NCBI GenBank assembly: GCA_033439265.1 | Contig: JAVTVX010000010.1 | Location: 27,827,056 to 27,891,055 of the forward strand | Length of the DNA stretch: 64,000 nt | Origin: Dillenia suffruticosa | Lineage: Eukaryota; Streptophyta; Magnoliopsida; Dilleniales; Dilleniaceae | Direction of reading: 5' to 3' | Shown: positions 1 through 12,811 of the stretch, one piece after another | Numbering within the stretch: the first letter of the stretch is position 1 | Layout: each line of letters opens with the position of its first letter | Translations under genes and position numbers: made by a program | The notes under the pieces: model-generated | The model's database searches: none | What the model saw: only the letters and a program-made list of their open reading frames with translations | What the model was told of the DNA's origin: nothing

Positions 1-344
1 GCCCAAACCACACGTTTAATATAAATCCAAATACAAATGAACTCTCTATCAATGGGCTTATCTGATCTCAAACTAACTACAAATAAATAACATATAATAC
101 ATACAAATTTATAAATTATATAAAAATATTAAAGAGCAAAATATTAGCAGCTATAATATATTTCTTATAGAAGAGGCCAGAAGATGGCACCAAGGAGCAA
201 AGCACTGTGCTTGACTTGGATTCTGTCTGTACCTTAGCCACAACTTCTGCAACTTCGGATCAGCTTCAATACGCGTGTTCTTCCTCCTACTAGCTTAGGA
301 AGATCTCTCCTTTTTTTTTTTTTTTTTTATTGCCAATTTCAAAG
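1..344 (+). other. Upstream region and 5' leader of kinase 1, unit A
   Basis: AT-rich upstream DNA ending in a T-tract (about 311-328) just before the start codon. It aligns with 32808-33154 in unit B, where the T-tract is a TTTA repeat. No promoter element can be called with confidence. Confidence 0.5.
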
Positions 345-2818
345 ATGGTAAGACCCAAGTTTTTCTCAGTTAGGCTTGCGGTCTTAGCTCTTAATCTTTT
401 CCTTGAAGCATGTATTGCCAGGAAATGCGTTCCTTCTTCATGTGGAAATATTGCTAAAATCAGCAGTCCTTTCAGACTAAAACATGATCCTCCTGGGTGT
501 GGTAAGCGTGCATTTGAATTGGAATGCGAGAATAACCGCACCATACTTCATCTCGATTCAAGGAAATACTTTGTGGAAAATATTTATTACAAGGATGGTG
601 GGCAGCTACGTGTTGTCGATGCAACTCTAAGTAGTGACATTTGCTCCAACATTCCTGGCAATCCCATCAAGAATAGTGGTCAACGATACTTCTCATATCT
701 AACTTCTGTGGTTATAAGCATTTTGAGCTGTGAAAAGCAAGTGAAAAATTCTTCCCTGTATCTAGATTTCTCAAATTGCTTCATCAATAGCTCTTCCTCC
801 ACAGATGTGAACTTCCATTATGCTGCAATAGGAAACCTTCTGGTGTCAGACGTGCCCAGCTCATGCAGCGTTCTTTTTGTCCATCCTTTGGACAAATCAA
901 TTTTCAGTAACAGGTCTATTCCACGTGCCAATTATTCGAATTTGGTGTTCATTGATGTCACAAACCTTTCTATTACCGACATCAACAGTGGGATGCTAAA
1001 GGGGTTTTTACTTGATTCTCTTCGTGTGTGAGTTTGTTTTCTTCACTAATACTTTATATAATGCGTGTCGTGTGTGCGCATGCATGCTGTTTCTCTCTCT
1101 TGCTTTTTTTCTTTTCAGTTACTAAATAAGATGTTAAGAGTCTTTCTTGGCTCTGTTATTTAGCTCTTCATGTTCATGGGAGTACAAACTCAGCTGACCT
1201 AGTTCTTTTGGTTAAATTGCAGCCCTTACTTCTGGTTCGAATACTTATGGTTGGATTTCTTTTATTTCCGTGGTGAGGTCTTCATGACGCTTTTCCATTT
1301 AAATGGACTGCTAGGTTTTATTATTATTAATGTTCTATTCATTTAATCTCTTCCAATTTGTTATCCTTTTTGCAGTCACAATAATTCAACTTACAGGTGA
1401 GGGTCATGCAGTTCCGGCACTTGCTCCACAGAGAGATCATCTTGTCACAGACAGGGAAAATATGGGTGCAGAGTTTCTTTACCTAAATCAAATAAATATT
1501 ATTATTTTGAAAGGGGGATTGAGAGGTTTTGATGAAACACAAGAAATGCAAATAATTTTTATGTTAAATAAAAAAATTCCACCCAAGTGGATATTTCTTT
1601 CATTAAATAAATTAAACGAGATTAATTTAAACCACAAGGTATTTGAAGTAACAGTATCTTCTCATCAGTCCAGTATTTCTTCTGATTTCTGATCCATATC
1701 ACTTTCATGTTTTTTAAGTGTTATGCTTGGCTGGAAGAGCCCTCTTGGGAATGTGCTGCTTGACTGCACTTATAACCTACAAGTTCCGCCGGAGACACTT
1801 GTCAACTGATGACTACATTGAGGAATTCCTTCAAAGTCGCAACAACCTCATGCCAATCAGATACTCCTACGCCAAAATAAAACAGATAACCAAAGGATTC
1901 AGGGACAAATTGGGTCATGGAGGGTACGGCTCTGTTTACAAGGGGAAGCTGCAAAGCGGGCATTTTGTTGCTGTCAAAATGTTGAACAAATCCAAAACCG
2001 ATGGCCAGGATTTCATAAGTGAAGTCTCGACAATCGGAAGGATTCACCATGTCAATGTTGTGCAGCTCATTGGATTTTGTGCAGAGGGATCAAAACAAGC
2101 TCTAGTTTATGATTTCATGCCTAATGGATCCCTGGACAAGTTCATCTTCCAAGGAGAAGAGAAGAATAGCCCATTGAGTTGGAGAAGAATGTTTGAGATT
2201 TCACTTGGAGTGGCTGAGGGAATCGAATATTTACATCGGGGCTGTGAAATGCAGATTTTGCACTTCGATATTAAGCCACACAACATTCTTCTTGATGATA
2301 ACTTTGTTCCAAAAATCTCAGGTTTTGGCCTTGCCAAACTTTATCCAACAGATGATAGTATAGTCTCTCTCACTGCTGCAAGAGGGACACTAGGCTATAT
2401 TGCTCCGGAATTGTTCTATAAGAATATTGGAGGCATTTCATGCAAAGCTGATGTCTATAGTTTTGGGATGTTGCTGTTGGAAATGGTGGGAAGAAGAAAG
2501 AATTTGAATCCATATGCAGAGCACCCGAGTCAAATATATTTCCCTTCATGGATATATGACAGATTTGAGCAAGGATTGGACATGGATTTTGGAGATGATG
2601 TGACAGAGGATGAAAAAAGGATTGCAAGGAAGATGGTCTTGGTCGCACTGTGGTGCATACAGATGAAGCCCGCTGAGCGTCCTTCAATGAGAAGAGCATT
2701 GGAATTACTTGAAGGAGAAGTTGAGCTTCTGCATATGCCTCCCAAGCCTTTCCAACACCGTGAGGAGATGGCAACAGCCTTCTCACACAATGCTATTGAC
2801 ACCATCTCAGTTGATTGA
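345..2818 (+). CDS. LRK10L-type (rust resistance kinase Lr10-like) receptor kinase 1, unit A; DFG altered, possibly a pseudokinase
   Basis: Predicted plasma-membrane receptor-like kinase. Exon 1 (345 to about 1023) encodes a signal peptide (first ~24 residues) and a GUB_WAK-type cysteine-rich ectodomain. Its last exon (about 1719-2818) encodes a juxtamembrane segment and a full kinase domain: glycine loop [17 protein letters not shown] lysine, catalytic HFDIKPHN (non-RD, F replaces R) and GTLGYIAPE. The ATG at 345 is the first in frame after the T-tract. The metal-binding motif reads SGFG instead of SDFG (codon GGT at 2321-2323); the unit B relic keeps GAT. The C-terminal ectodomain cysteines (CxxC...GGxC type) seen in kinase 2 are absent, and exon 1 ends after a ~30-bp deletion relative to unit B. 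One or two small middle exons between 1220 and 1400 (a 'PYFWFEYL'-like segment near 1223) are plausible but their borders are unresolved. The family is clear; whether it is functional is not. Confidence 0.65.
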
Positions 2819-4276
2819 CGATGAGTGAATGGAAGTAATGAGTTTCTACTAATGGTGAATAAAAAAGACTGAATATAAGGTGGTTGAGTGCGAACAAGAG
2901 GCAGTGGTTACAAGTTAGCTGCCGCTTTAATCCTTTCATCCTTGGTCGTCCTAATTTTTTTTTTTTCCTTCTTTTTGTATTGTACCAGTGCTGTATCCTG
3001 CATTATAATAAAAAGGAAAAAGAAATATGTGCTATGCTTGAGTTATAAATCCTGCATTCGAGGATATGCGTAGGTAATTATAGACACAAGTAAAAGAGTA
3101 GTGCATACATAACACCAAACACGCTGCATTCAAATCCATAAAATTGTATGAATACAATCAGGTGTCCTTTAGGATAATGCCATTAAGTCTGAGAATAATG
3201 CTTATGACAAGTTTCTATGACCTGTGTGGCAGTTACATGACCTATCATGCTATGATATAAGAAAGTCTGCACTAATCTCATGAACGAGATCGAAAGCGAT
3301 AATCATGTGGGATTTGTTTAGTTGGACTACCCCATTTAAAGCATGCTGAACAATATCACCTATTTGGATTATATGATCTCACTGTTTTGTCTCAAAAGAC
3401 GTTGACCATTTTAGGGGTGTGATTACACTTATATAACCGAATGATCACTCTGGAACTAGCCGATCCGGGATAAAACACATCCACCCTTACCTTTTTATAG
3501 CCAAGACTGAAACATCTTTACTTACTGATATGGAATTCCACCCTCCGCCATCCACACCCCACACTACTAAACTAATGTGGGATGCTAGAGTATGGCACTA
3601 AACAAATATGCAAAGTGTAACATCCACCAGCTGAGTCTGTAAGCAATAAAATCCACAATCCATTTGTAATAAGGAACAACACTATAGGCTATCTAAAACT
3701 CATAATAGTCATCATGGAAATGTAATAACAGGAAAAATATACACCACAAAAATTTGAGAAGGCCAAACAAGACACCATAAAAAAAGCCAAATAGTGGCTC
3801 TAAGGGACGAAAGAGGTTATACTTAGTTGAAGACCATATGAACAAAAAACAAGTTCCAGTGGTTTTAAACAGAGCATGAATAGAAAAGAAGATAATAATA
3901 GAAGAAATTCCTCAAATTTATTGGTGCTGGCCCACGGAGTGCCCCGGTCTTCACCCTCCTTACAAGTCAAAAAGAAACACGTCAATTTTATGGACTTGAT
4001 GGTGAAAAGCTCTCACGAAATTTCGAGGTTGAGTTTCCAATACATTGAGTGCTATAGTCTTGAAGATAATGTCATTGAAGTGTATACTGAAATTCTGGCC
4101 TAGTGGCCTTGAAAAGTAGAAACAGAATCAGTTATTCATCTTGCCCATGGAACAATCTCTCTCACAAAATATTTAACTCCGGCTAAACTCGAGCTTCAAA
4201 ATTGGTTATTTATGTCTTTTTTGCCGCGTCCTAGAGGATAACCAAGGAAAAAGATTTCCAACAGGGTTTTGCAGAG
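2819..4276. other. Intergenic region between kinase 1 and kinase 2, unit A
   Basis: No gene seen. It aligns along its length with 51225-52677 of unit B with scattered substitutions and small indels. Its right part should hold the promoter and leader of kinase 2; the last bases before the ATG at 4277 are nearly identical in the two copies. Confidence 0.6.
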
Positions 4277-6465
4277 ATGAGTTCTTCAGTCCAAGTATTC
4301 ATCTATATCTCGAGTCTATTAATCATAGTGGCAGTAATCTTGGCAGATGAGCTTGAAAATCATTGTGTTGAATCAACATGCAGAGGAAGCAGCCCTGTCA
4401 TCCGATTTCCATTTCGTCTTAAGGGTCTCCAACCAATTGAATGTGGTTATCCCGGCTTTGATCTTTCTTGTACCAATGATAACAAAACTCTGTTAGAGTT
4501 ACCTAATTCAATCAAAGTTTTTGTCAAAAACATAAATTACAGATTGCAGACTATTGATGTAATTGACCCTGGTAGCTGCACCCCCAAACTAGAAAAAAGC
4601 ATGAACTTAACCAATTCCCCTTTCCGAGTTGGCCAGGACTTTTATTCTTTTTATTGTAGCTTGTTCAATTGTAGCTCAACAGTGGATTTCCTCTATGCTC
4701 GCCACGTCCCATGACTAAGCAATCCGGGCTTCAAGGTCTTTGCTGCAGCTAATTATGATGATATTTGGGATATTCCTTTGTCATCTTGTACCAAGATGTA
4801 TGATGTTCCTGAAGGTGCGATCCTTACAGACAACCAAACGGTTCTTTCTTTCAGTTGGTTTCGGCCGAGTTGTCAAGAATGTGAAGCAAGTGGAGGAGGT
4901 TGTAGGCTCAAGAACAGTCAAACTAGATCGAATCTGAAGATTGAATGTTGAAAGAAACATGATCTAAATTCCGGTACGTGCATTCAATTCCCAGAAAAGT
5001 AACAAATTTCCACCAAACTCTGATTCTGGCATCAAAATATAGAAAAACATGTGGATCCCAGCATTACTTATTAATCTTCCTACAGTATCGATTTCTTTAT
5101 CCGGTTCCTGTACATTTTACAGGCCCTAAGAATTTACAAGTGAAAGATAAGTTATTTTTCTCCTTCATATTTTGTTTTTTAATTTGTTCTTTAGCCTGAC
5201 AAACTGATCAAATTTGTCCATTCACTTCCTTCACAGGTTCAACAAAGAAAATAGTGGTTGCAGGTAAAGTGCAGCTAAACATTTTGCCACTCCTGCTGCT
5301 ATTATGGATATTTATCGCTCTGAAAATTTTTTATTTCAAAACCAGGTGCAAGTTTAGGTGCATTTATGTTTGCCTTTGCAACCATTCAATTCTGCCGCAT
5401 CTATAGATTGGACAAAGTGGAGAGAGAGCATCAACGAAAGATTGAAAAATTTCTGGATGATTATAGAGCAGATAAACCCTCAAGATATTCCTATGCTGAC
5501 GTCAAGAGAATCACCTCCAAGTTTCGGGATAAATTGGGCCAAGGGGCTTATGGAACTGTGTACAAGGGAAAGCTTTCTAATGAAGTGTTTGTAGCCGTTA
5601 AGATTCTTGACAGCTCTGAAAGTGATGGAGATGAGTTCATCAATGAAGTAGCAACTATGGGTAGAATTCATCATGTCAATGTGGTCCGGTTGGTGGGGTT
5701 CTGCGCTGATGGGTTTAGACGAGCTCTCATTTATGAGTTCTTGCCAAATGGGTCCCTAGAGAAGATCATATATTCGAGAAATGGTCTCTCTCTCTCTCTC
5801 TCTCCCTTGGTTGGCAGAAAGTTCATGACATTGGCCTAGGCATAGCCAGGGGAATTAAATATCTTCACCAAGGTTGTGATAAACCAATTCTCCATTTTGA
5901 CATCAAACCACACAATGTTTTGCTAGATCAAAATTTCAATCCTAAAATATCTGATTTTGGACAAGCCAAACTCTGTTTCAGGGACAAAAGTCACGTGTCC
6001 ATAACTGCTGCAAGGGGAACCATGGGCTATATGGCACCTGAAGTTTTCTCAAGGAACTTTGGCAACGTATCTTACAAGTCTGATGTTTATAGTTTTGGCA
6101 TGTTGCTTCTTGAAATGGTCGGTGGGAGAAAAGTACACACTGCAGCTAAGGAAATTAGTGAACTACAGTTCCCAGCATGGATTTATGATAGCTGGAAGGG
6201 AAAAGATGATACGCCCTCTCAAATGGACGATGATGAACAGGCCAAGATAGTGAAGAAACTAACCGTTGTGGGTCTGCGTTGCATGCAGTGGTACCCAGTT
6301 GATCGACCCTCAATGAATGTGGTGGTTCAAATGCTGGAAGGGGAAGAAGGCAATCTAACCATTCCACCTAATCCTTTTGCTTCGACAGGTCCATCCTCAT
6401 CCACCGGAAGCATGCCTAGGAGGCCTTTTAACCAAGAACGACCTGCTATCCCTGAATCTGAATAA
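4277..6465 (+). pseudogene. LRK10L-type receptor kinase 2, unit A copy, inactivated
   Basis: Same three-exon layout as the intact copy at 52678-54869: exon 1 4277-4973, exon 2 5237-5263, exon 3 5346-6465, with the same GT/AG borders. Exon 1 encodes a signal peptide and GUB_WAK ectodomain; exon 3 encodes the membrane segment and a non-RD kinase with HFDIKPHN and SDFG. Three lesions are visible against unit B. A TGC to TGA stop lies at 4712-4714. A second TGA lies at 4949-4951. A (TC)10 tract at 5785-5804 has one extra TC over the (TC)9 of unit B, shifting the frame to a stop at 5837-5839. The kinase part after the shift (5920-6465) is still open, so decay is recent. A transcript could exist, but no full receptor can be made. 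Confidence 0.9.
5785..5804 (+). repeat. (TC)10 microsatellite inside kinase exon (frameshifted allele)
   Basis: Ten TC units. The unit B gene has nine at 54188-54205, where they encode alternating Leu-Ser in frame. The extra two bases cause the frameshift of this copy. Confidence 0.95.
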
Positions 6466-6703
6466 AAGCACCAACCACATGTTCCTTAATGTTACAGGTA
6501 TTCAAGGAGGTACTTGATGTCAATAAGAATGCCCTTTTTACTTGTCTGTGAGATCTACGAGCTTTGTAACGTCACATATGAAGAGAATAAGCTTCAGGGT
6601 ATAGCAGTCTCCGTTGTTTCCTATTGTATTTAATATTCTCGATTGAAAAGGGTATTGATCATTAGCAAGAATAATTGTTGTGATTAAAAACTGAGTGGGC
6701 TTT
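6466..6703. other. 3' flank of kinase 2, unit A
   Basis: Non-coding; aligns with 54870-55107. It ends in the 5-bp target site GGGTG (6704-6708) of copia-1. Confidence 0.6.
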
Positions 6704-6708
6704 GGGTG

Positions 6709-6963
6709 TGTGGAATCGGTAGGTTTTAGAATACCTAGCCGAATAATCTCTATCTTATTCATAGGAGGTGATGTGCCTCATTTATATATACAATAAAATA
6801 GATAAAGAATTAGGAAACTAACTCCTAATTACTCCTAATTTACAGCCATAAAATATGCCATAAAATAGGATCTAAATCAACATTCAAAGACTACATTTAT
6901 TTTCCTAAAATAAAGATTTCTAAGTGATAGAAAACATTCCTAAATAAATGTATCATTCCAACA
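6709..6963 (-). repeat. copia-1 3' LTR
   Basis: TG...CA bordered repeat, 255 bp, paired with 11524-11779. It is the 3' LTR because the element reads leftward. Confidence 0.95.
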
Positions 6964-6985
6964 CTCCCCCTCAAGTTGGAGCATA
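6964..6985 (-). other. copia-1 polypurine tract
   Basis: On the minus strand an AACTTGAGGGGGAG tract abuts the 3' LTR, the usual plant copia plus-strand primer. Confidence 0.85.
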
Positions 6986-7140
6986 GATATCAATCATGTT
7001 CAACTTGGATAGGAGTTCTTCAAATCTGACTCATGATAAGCCTTTGGTTAAGAAATCTACAAGTTGTCCCTTGGATGTAATGTAGGGTATACACACAAGT
7101 CATTCTTCAATCTTCTCTTTAATGAAATGTCTATCCACTT

Positions 7141-8372
7141 CTATGTGTTTAGTACAGTCATGGTGAGTTGGATTGTGAGCAATACTGATTGCTGACTTGT
7201 TGTCACAATACAGCAGCATAGGATTCTACCTTGAAGTGAAAGCCCATCCATGATTCTTCTTAGCCATAGAAGTTCGCATATTCCTTGTACAAGAGCTCGA
7301 AATTCAGCCTCAACACTGCTTCTTGCTACCACTGATTGCTTTTTGCTCCTCCAAGTCACTAGGTTACCCCATATAAACGTACAATACCCAGTAGTAGACC
7401 TTCTATCACTAACTGACCCGGCCCAATCAGCATCAGTGAATGCCTCTATCTTCCTTGAATCATTTTTCTTGAAAAAAGTCCCTTTCCAGGAGTTCCTTTG
7501 AGGTATCTCAAAATACGTTGAACTGCTTCTAGATGTTCCTCATAAGGCTCATGCATAAATTGGCTGACCACACTGACGGCGTAGGTAATATCAGGTCATG
7601 TATGAGACAGATAAATTAAACGTCCCACTAACCTTTGATATCTACATTTATCAATAGGGACCTCTCCCTTCTTAGATCCTAACTTGTGATTCTCTTCAAT
7701 TGGTGTATCAGCCGGTTTACTTCCTAGAAAACATGTCTCTCTGAGCAGGTCAATGATATATTTCCTTTGTGACACATAAATCCCTTTCTTTGATCTTGCA
7801 ATTTCCATACCTAGAAAGTATTTCATAGGCCCGAGATCCTTGATTTCGAATTCTTTGGCTAGAACTTTCTTCATTCTTTCTCCTTCAGTTGTATCATCCC
7901 CTGTAAGTAGAATATCATCAACGTACACAATTAAGACTGAGATCTTCCCATCTTGAGACTTTTTGAAAAATAAAGTATGATCGGTTTGAGCTTGAGTGCA
8001 GCCATATTTCTTCACCGTCTTTGAGAAACGATCAAACCAGGCTCTAGGAGATTGCTTCAATCCGTAGAGAGATTTTTTCAGTTTGCAAACTGTATTAGTG
8101 CCATAAACATCTACAAAACCAGAAGAAATATCCATAAAAACTTCGTCTGTTAATTCTCCATTTAGAAAGGCATTCTTGATATCTAATTGTGAAATCTTCC
8201 AGTCTAAATTAACTGCAATAGAGAGAAGAACACGAATAGTGTTGAGCTTCGCTACCAGGGCAAATGTTTCTTGGTAGTCTATCCTATAGGACTGTATGAA
8301 TCCTTTTGCAACCAAGCGAGTCTTGAATCTTTCTATTGATCCATCCGAATTATATTTCACTGTGAATACCAC
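7141..8372 (-). pseudogene. copia-1 reverse transcriptase and RNase H region
   Basis: Plus-strand DNA synthesis module. The RT block (about 7596-8372) has the TAFLNG-type palm segment, SLYGLKQ and an intact YVDD catalytic motif near 7914-7925. The RNase H block follows leftward (about 7141-7359, SRSS/AEAE-type motif) in another frame with internal damage. The RT piece is separated from the integrase piece by a short frame break around 8373-8416. Confidence 0.88.
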
Positions 8373-8416
8373 TTACACCCCACTGTTTTCTTTCCCTTCG
8401 GTATTGACACATACTC

Positions 8417-10544
8417 CTATGTTTCATTTTTCTCCGGTGCTTTGATCTCCTCCATAACTGCTGCTCTCCATTCTGGAATACTCAATGTTTCTTGGATTGA
8501 CTTGGGAATTGCTATATTGGTCAGATTAGTAGCAAAAGCCTGATAGGGAGGAGACAAACTGCTATAGCACATGTAATCTGAAAAACGGTGAGACGTACAA
8601 GTTCTTTTTCCTTTTCTAAGAGCAATAGGAATATCTAGATCCTCAACAAGTGTTGAATTATTTTGATTTTCACAGGTGGCATGATGTGTAGGAGAATTCT
8701 GATTTGCCGCATCATCAAGAACTGATGGATCCAATGACTGGTTCTGCTCAAGTGTGTGAATTCCTTCATTTTCCTTTCTTTTCCATATCTCATAGACAAG
8801 TAATTTTGGATTTTGAATTTTCAATTCTGTTTCTTTAGTGATTATAGTGGGTATTTCTTGGTCTGGAAGAGGAATATGAGTAGAAACGAGAGGCGTAAAA
8901 AGAGTAGGGTAACAATTGATAGGGCTGACTGAATTTGATTGGTCTGAAGAAAGAGTAGTCAATGTATCCCCAAAATTACAAAAACTCTCTTCTATGGTCG
9001 CATTCTCCCTCTGAAGTGAGTTTTTGGTGAAGTAAGGCTGATTCTCAAAGAAGGAAACATCCATACTAACAAACATCTTCTTAGTTTTTGGATCAAAGCA
9101 CTTATACCCTTTTTTTGTCAGTGAATATCCGAGGAAAACACATTTGACAGCCCTTGGATCAAATTTGCTACGGTTATGAGAATGGATATGAACAAAGGAG
9201 GTACACCCAAATATTCGAAGTAGTAAATTGGTAATTAAACGGTTTGTTGGATAGACACTTTGAAACACTTCTAGAGGAGTCTTGTATCCTAGAACCCGAG
9301 TAGGCATCCTATTAATGAGAAATGAGGCAGTAAGAGTAGCTTCCCCCCAAAAAGGTTTTGGCACATTTGTGGTGAACATTAAGGATCTGGCAATCTCAAG
9401 TAAATGTTTGTTTTTCCTTTCCGCCAATCCATTTTGTTGTGGAGTATTTATACAACTACTTTGATGAATGATTCCCTCTTCTTGAAGAAATGCTTCAAGA
9501 ACATTTTTGAAATATTCGCTCCCATTGTCTGTTCTAAGAATCTGAATTTGGGTTTGAAATTGGGTTTTGACCATTGAGTGAAAGCTTTTAAAGACATGTT
9601 CTGTTTCAGATTTTGCCTTCAAGAGATATACCCAACATAGTCTAGTATGATCATCGATAAAGGTAATAAACCATCTAACCCCCGAAAAATTTTTTATTCG
9701 TGAAGGACCCCAAATATCACTGTGTATTATTGAGAAAGGGGTGTAATGCTTATATGACTGTACTGGAAAAGATGCACGATGATGTTTAGAAAATTGACAA
9801 ATCTCACACTGAAAGGAAGATGTATCTTTATTATTGAAAAGAGATGGAAATAAATTTTTCAAGTAGGGAAAGCTAGGGTGGCCGAGTCTATAGTGCCACA
9901 ACATGACATTATTTTCACATAAAGAAACAGAAAAGGATTTGCAAACCGAACTTTGTCTATTTGAGTCTTCCTTGTCAAGGTAGTAAAGTTCTCCACACTC
10001 TTTAGCATTGCCAATCATCTTCCCCGAAACCAGTTCCTGAAATTTGACATGAGGAGGAACCAAATTTAGTCACACAATTTTGATCATTAGTGAGTTTGCT
10101 AATGGACAACAGATTACATGTAAGTAAAGGAACATGAAGTACAGATTTTAAGATCAGATTTTTTGACAAAATAATTGTCCATTTCCCTGCTACAGTGGCT
10201 AATGAACCATCAGCAATCTTTACTTTCAAATTACCAGCACAAGGAGCATAAGTGGAGAAGAGTGAAGAACAACCTGTCATATGATCAGAGGCACCAGAAT
10301 CTAGGATCCAAGAAGTTCTGTCCTCAGTTAGCACACTGAAGGTCTGAGAAAAATTACCTTTCTGTGCAATGGAGGCAGATGGAATACAAGTTGAATTCAG
10401 AAGTTTCATGAGACATTCCAACTGTTCTTTATTGAGGGAAACTAGAGAATTTTCGGGTGTTGATTCTTCTAAACCCGTTTGAAGAGCTCTGCTAGTCACT
10501 TGATCAGATTGTCCATTTTTCAAATAAGGAGGCTTTCCATGCAA
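8417..10544 (-). pseudogene. copia-1 protease and integrase region
   Basis: Minus-strand reading starts at a CCHC zinc knuckle (near 10545-10605) and runs into a protease with the DSGA active-site motif. A GAG_pre-integrase HxxxxHxxxC-type finger (LGHPSFPYL) follows, then an integrase core with SDIWGPS, TDNGSEY and QNGLAERKN (DDE residues). The protease and integrase frames overlap near 10002-10063, which implies a frameshift. Confidence 0.88.
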
Positions 10545-11415
10545 CTTCCAGCAAGTCTCACGGATATGACCAGGTTTTTTACAATGATCGCACCAGGGTC
10601 TGTTTCCCCTTTTATTCCGAGTATCGTTACCTCCATTTGAGGTATTAGAGAATCGATTGCTTTTGGCTGCCAGTCTGATGATTCCGTTTCAAGAGTCTCT
10701 CGAGTTTCCTTTCCCAGCATAACGTTCCTTCTGCTTTCCTCCCTACGGACTTCGGAGAACACTTCCCGAGTGGATGGCAAGATCTCACGTCTAAGAATTC
10801 TTCCACGAACCTCATCGAGATCATTATTCAGACCAGCCAAGAAAGCAAAAACACGCTCTTTTTCAATCATTCTCTTAAATATGATACTGTCTTGTGGACA
10901 ATGCCATTCATAATCATAAATAAATCCAACTCCTGCCACAAGATTCTGAGAGTATTGTAATATTGTAAAACACTTAAATTACCTTGTTTTGTATTCCGAA
11001 TTTGAGTAGAAATTTCATAAATCTGAGCTGAATTTCCTAGATCTGAGAAAGTCTCCTTTGTAGCCTCCCAGATTTCTTGGGCGGTAATAAGAAGCATGTA
11101 CGTCTTGCTGATTGACGGTTCCATTGAATTTATCAACCAGGACATGATTAGGGCATTCTCCGATTCCCAGATCTCAATCACTTCAGGACCTTCCTCCGGT
11201 TTTTTCATTACTCCAGTTAAAAAACCGATATTTTCTCGTCCTTTGATGAAGAGCTTGACTGACTGGGACCATTGGAGATAATTTTCTCCATTGAGTTTGT
11301 GGATGATTGGTTGAGTAGAGAGATTATCATGGGTCAAAAGATTGGTTTTTGAAGAAGAGGATCTCGTTGGACTAGAATCAAGTATGTGGTCACCCACACT
11401 TGATGTGCCAGACAT
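10520..11415 (-). pseudogene. copia-1 gag region
   Basis: Capsid-like copia gag (UBN2/Retrotran_gag type). It starts at ATG 11413-11415, contains the family signature KLNGENYLQWS, and is split into two overlapping frames near 10870-10940. No intact gag can be read. Confidence 0.85.
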
Positions 11416-11511
11416 AGTGGCTTGTTCTAGAAATAATAGATGAGAATTGCTGCAGAAAAAACTGAGAGAGAAAAACTACGACAGGATTTTGATACCAGAA
11501 ACGAGCCCAAA

Positions 11512-11523
11512 GCTCTGATACCA
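11512..11523 (-). other. copia-1 primer binding site
   Basis: Minus strand TGGTATCAGAGC directly inside the 5' LTR, complementary to the 3' end of plant initiator tRNA-Met. Confidence 0.92.
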
Positions 11524-11779
11524 TGTGGAATTGGTAGGTTTTAGAATACCTAGCCGAATAATCTCTATCTTATTTATAAGAGGTGATGTGTCTCATCTAT
11601 ATATATAATAAAATAGATAAAGAATTAGGAAACTAAGTCCTAATTACTCCTAATTTACAGTCATAAAATAGGTCATAAAATAGGATCTAAATCAATCATT
11701 CAAATATTACATTTATTTTCCTAAAATAAAGATTTTTAAGTGATAGGAAACATTCCTAAATAAATGTATCATTCCAACA
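11524..11779 (-). repeat. copia-1 5' LTR
   Basis: Partner of 6709-6963, 256 bp, followed by the second GGGTG target duplication at 11780-11784. Confidence 0.95.
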
Positions 11780-11784
11780 GGGTG

Positions 11785-12796
11785 TTTAGCTGCTGTCACT
11801 TACTGCAATTCTCTTCTTGTTGGTTGTGCTCTGAAGTGTACTTCTGTTTATCTTTTCCTAGAGTTTGAAGTATTGATTCTGCCCATTTTTGAACTCCATT
11901 GCTCTGATCAAGTATGTATCCTGAAAAACAAGGAGGGCCAATGAAATTACCTTCCTAAAATTTGGTGATGTTGGGAAAATTTTGGATGGCTACAAGAATC
12001 AGTGGAACAGTGTAAAAGTGGAGCTGCACTGCAAGGTGTAAAAAAAAAGAAAAAAAAATGATTCAACTTTCAAGACTATAGGATGACTCTCTTATGATCT
12101 CTTAATTCAATCAACACATACCATTCGCATTAAAGAAGATAACAAATATGTTTCTCTGTATTCACTATATTTTCCTACGCGGGAGCACAGAGATGAAGTG
12201 CCCAGGGGACAAAAGCTAAGTTTGTCATTGTCTCCCTTCTTATATGCAGTCATGTCTTATGAAATTAAAAAATTAAAAGCCCCTCATAACATTTGATCAT
12301 TTACGATTGATTAGCATCTTGGAGATGTGTTCTTTTAAAAACCTAGAGCGGAAATAATTATTACACTGAGACAACAATATTAATAAAATTATAAAAATTT
12401 TACACTATAAATATCATAAAATACTACATTGTGTCGTTTCTAAATAACGTGCCGACAGTTTTAAAACAAATCAATAAATAAGCTTTTCATATTTTTTAAT
12501 TTAAATTGAGTTAAAATCATTTATTTCTTTCAATTTTAGGTATAAAAGATATTACGAAATTAGATCATATTTTATTTTTTACAATTCAAAAATATCTTCA
12601 TTAAAATGAATGATCAATCTTTCCAAACTCCTTGATTTCTCAAAATATGAGAAAATCTTTCTTAATTTCTCACTTCTCAAAAAATGCTTTCTCATATATT
12701 TCTCCTTTCTTATTCCATCACATTGGAATATTGCTAAGCTAAACACATACGTAAGTTCATTTCTCAAAAAAGTGTAAGAGAGAGAGGAGGGAGTTT
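11785..12796. other. Intergenic region, unit A
   Basis: Continues the 3' flank of kinase 2 and aligns with about 55109-56125 of unit B. AT-rich, no gene seen; short ORFs are not conserved with unit B. Confidence 0.6.
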
Positions 12797-12811
12797 AGAG
12801 AGTTGAAAGGG

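Larger units (their letters stand above)
6709..11779 (-). mobile_element. copia-1: full-length, degenerate Ty1/copia LTR retrotransposon
   Basis: About 5.07 kb, transcribed on the minus strand. Two LTRs of about 255 bp begin TG and end CA and differ at about 15 positions. GGGTG is duplicated on both sides (6704-6708 and 11780-11784), and unit B has the uninterrupted site near 55104-55108. A polypurine tract lies next to the 3' LTR, and a primer binding site matching initiator tRNA-Met lies next to the 5' LTR. Domains along the minus strand are gag with zinc knuckle, protease, integrase, reverse transcriptase and RNase H, which is the Ty1/copia order. The reading frame is broken several times, so it is non-autonomous. 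Confidence 0.96.

Noticed and set aside
1330-1692. 120-aa ORF between the two main exons of kinase 1
   Set aside because: Crosses probable splice sites and AT-rich intron sequence; the unit B match is not open. Possibly it includes a small true exon near 1374-1395, but the ORF itself is not a gene.
7250-7501. Plus-strand ORFs opposite copia-1 (also 9282-9464, 11096-11281)
   Set aside because: Shadows of the minus-strand retrotransposon coding sequence.
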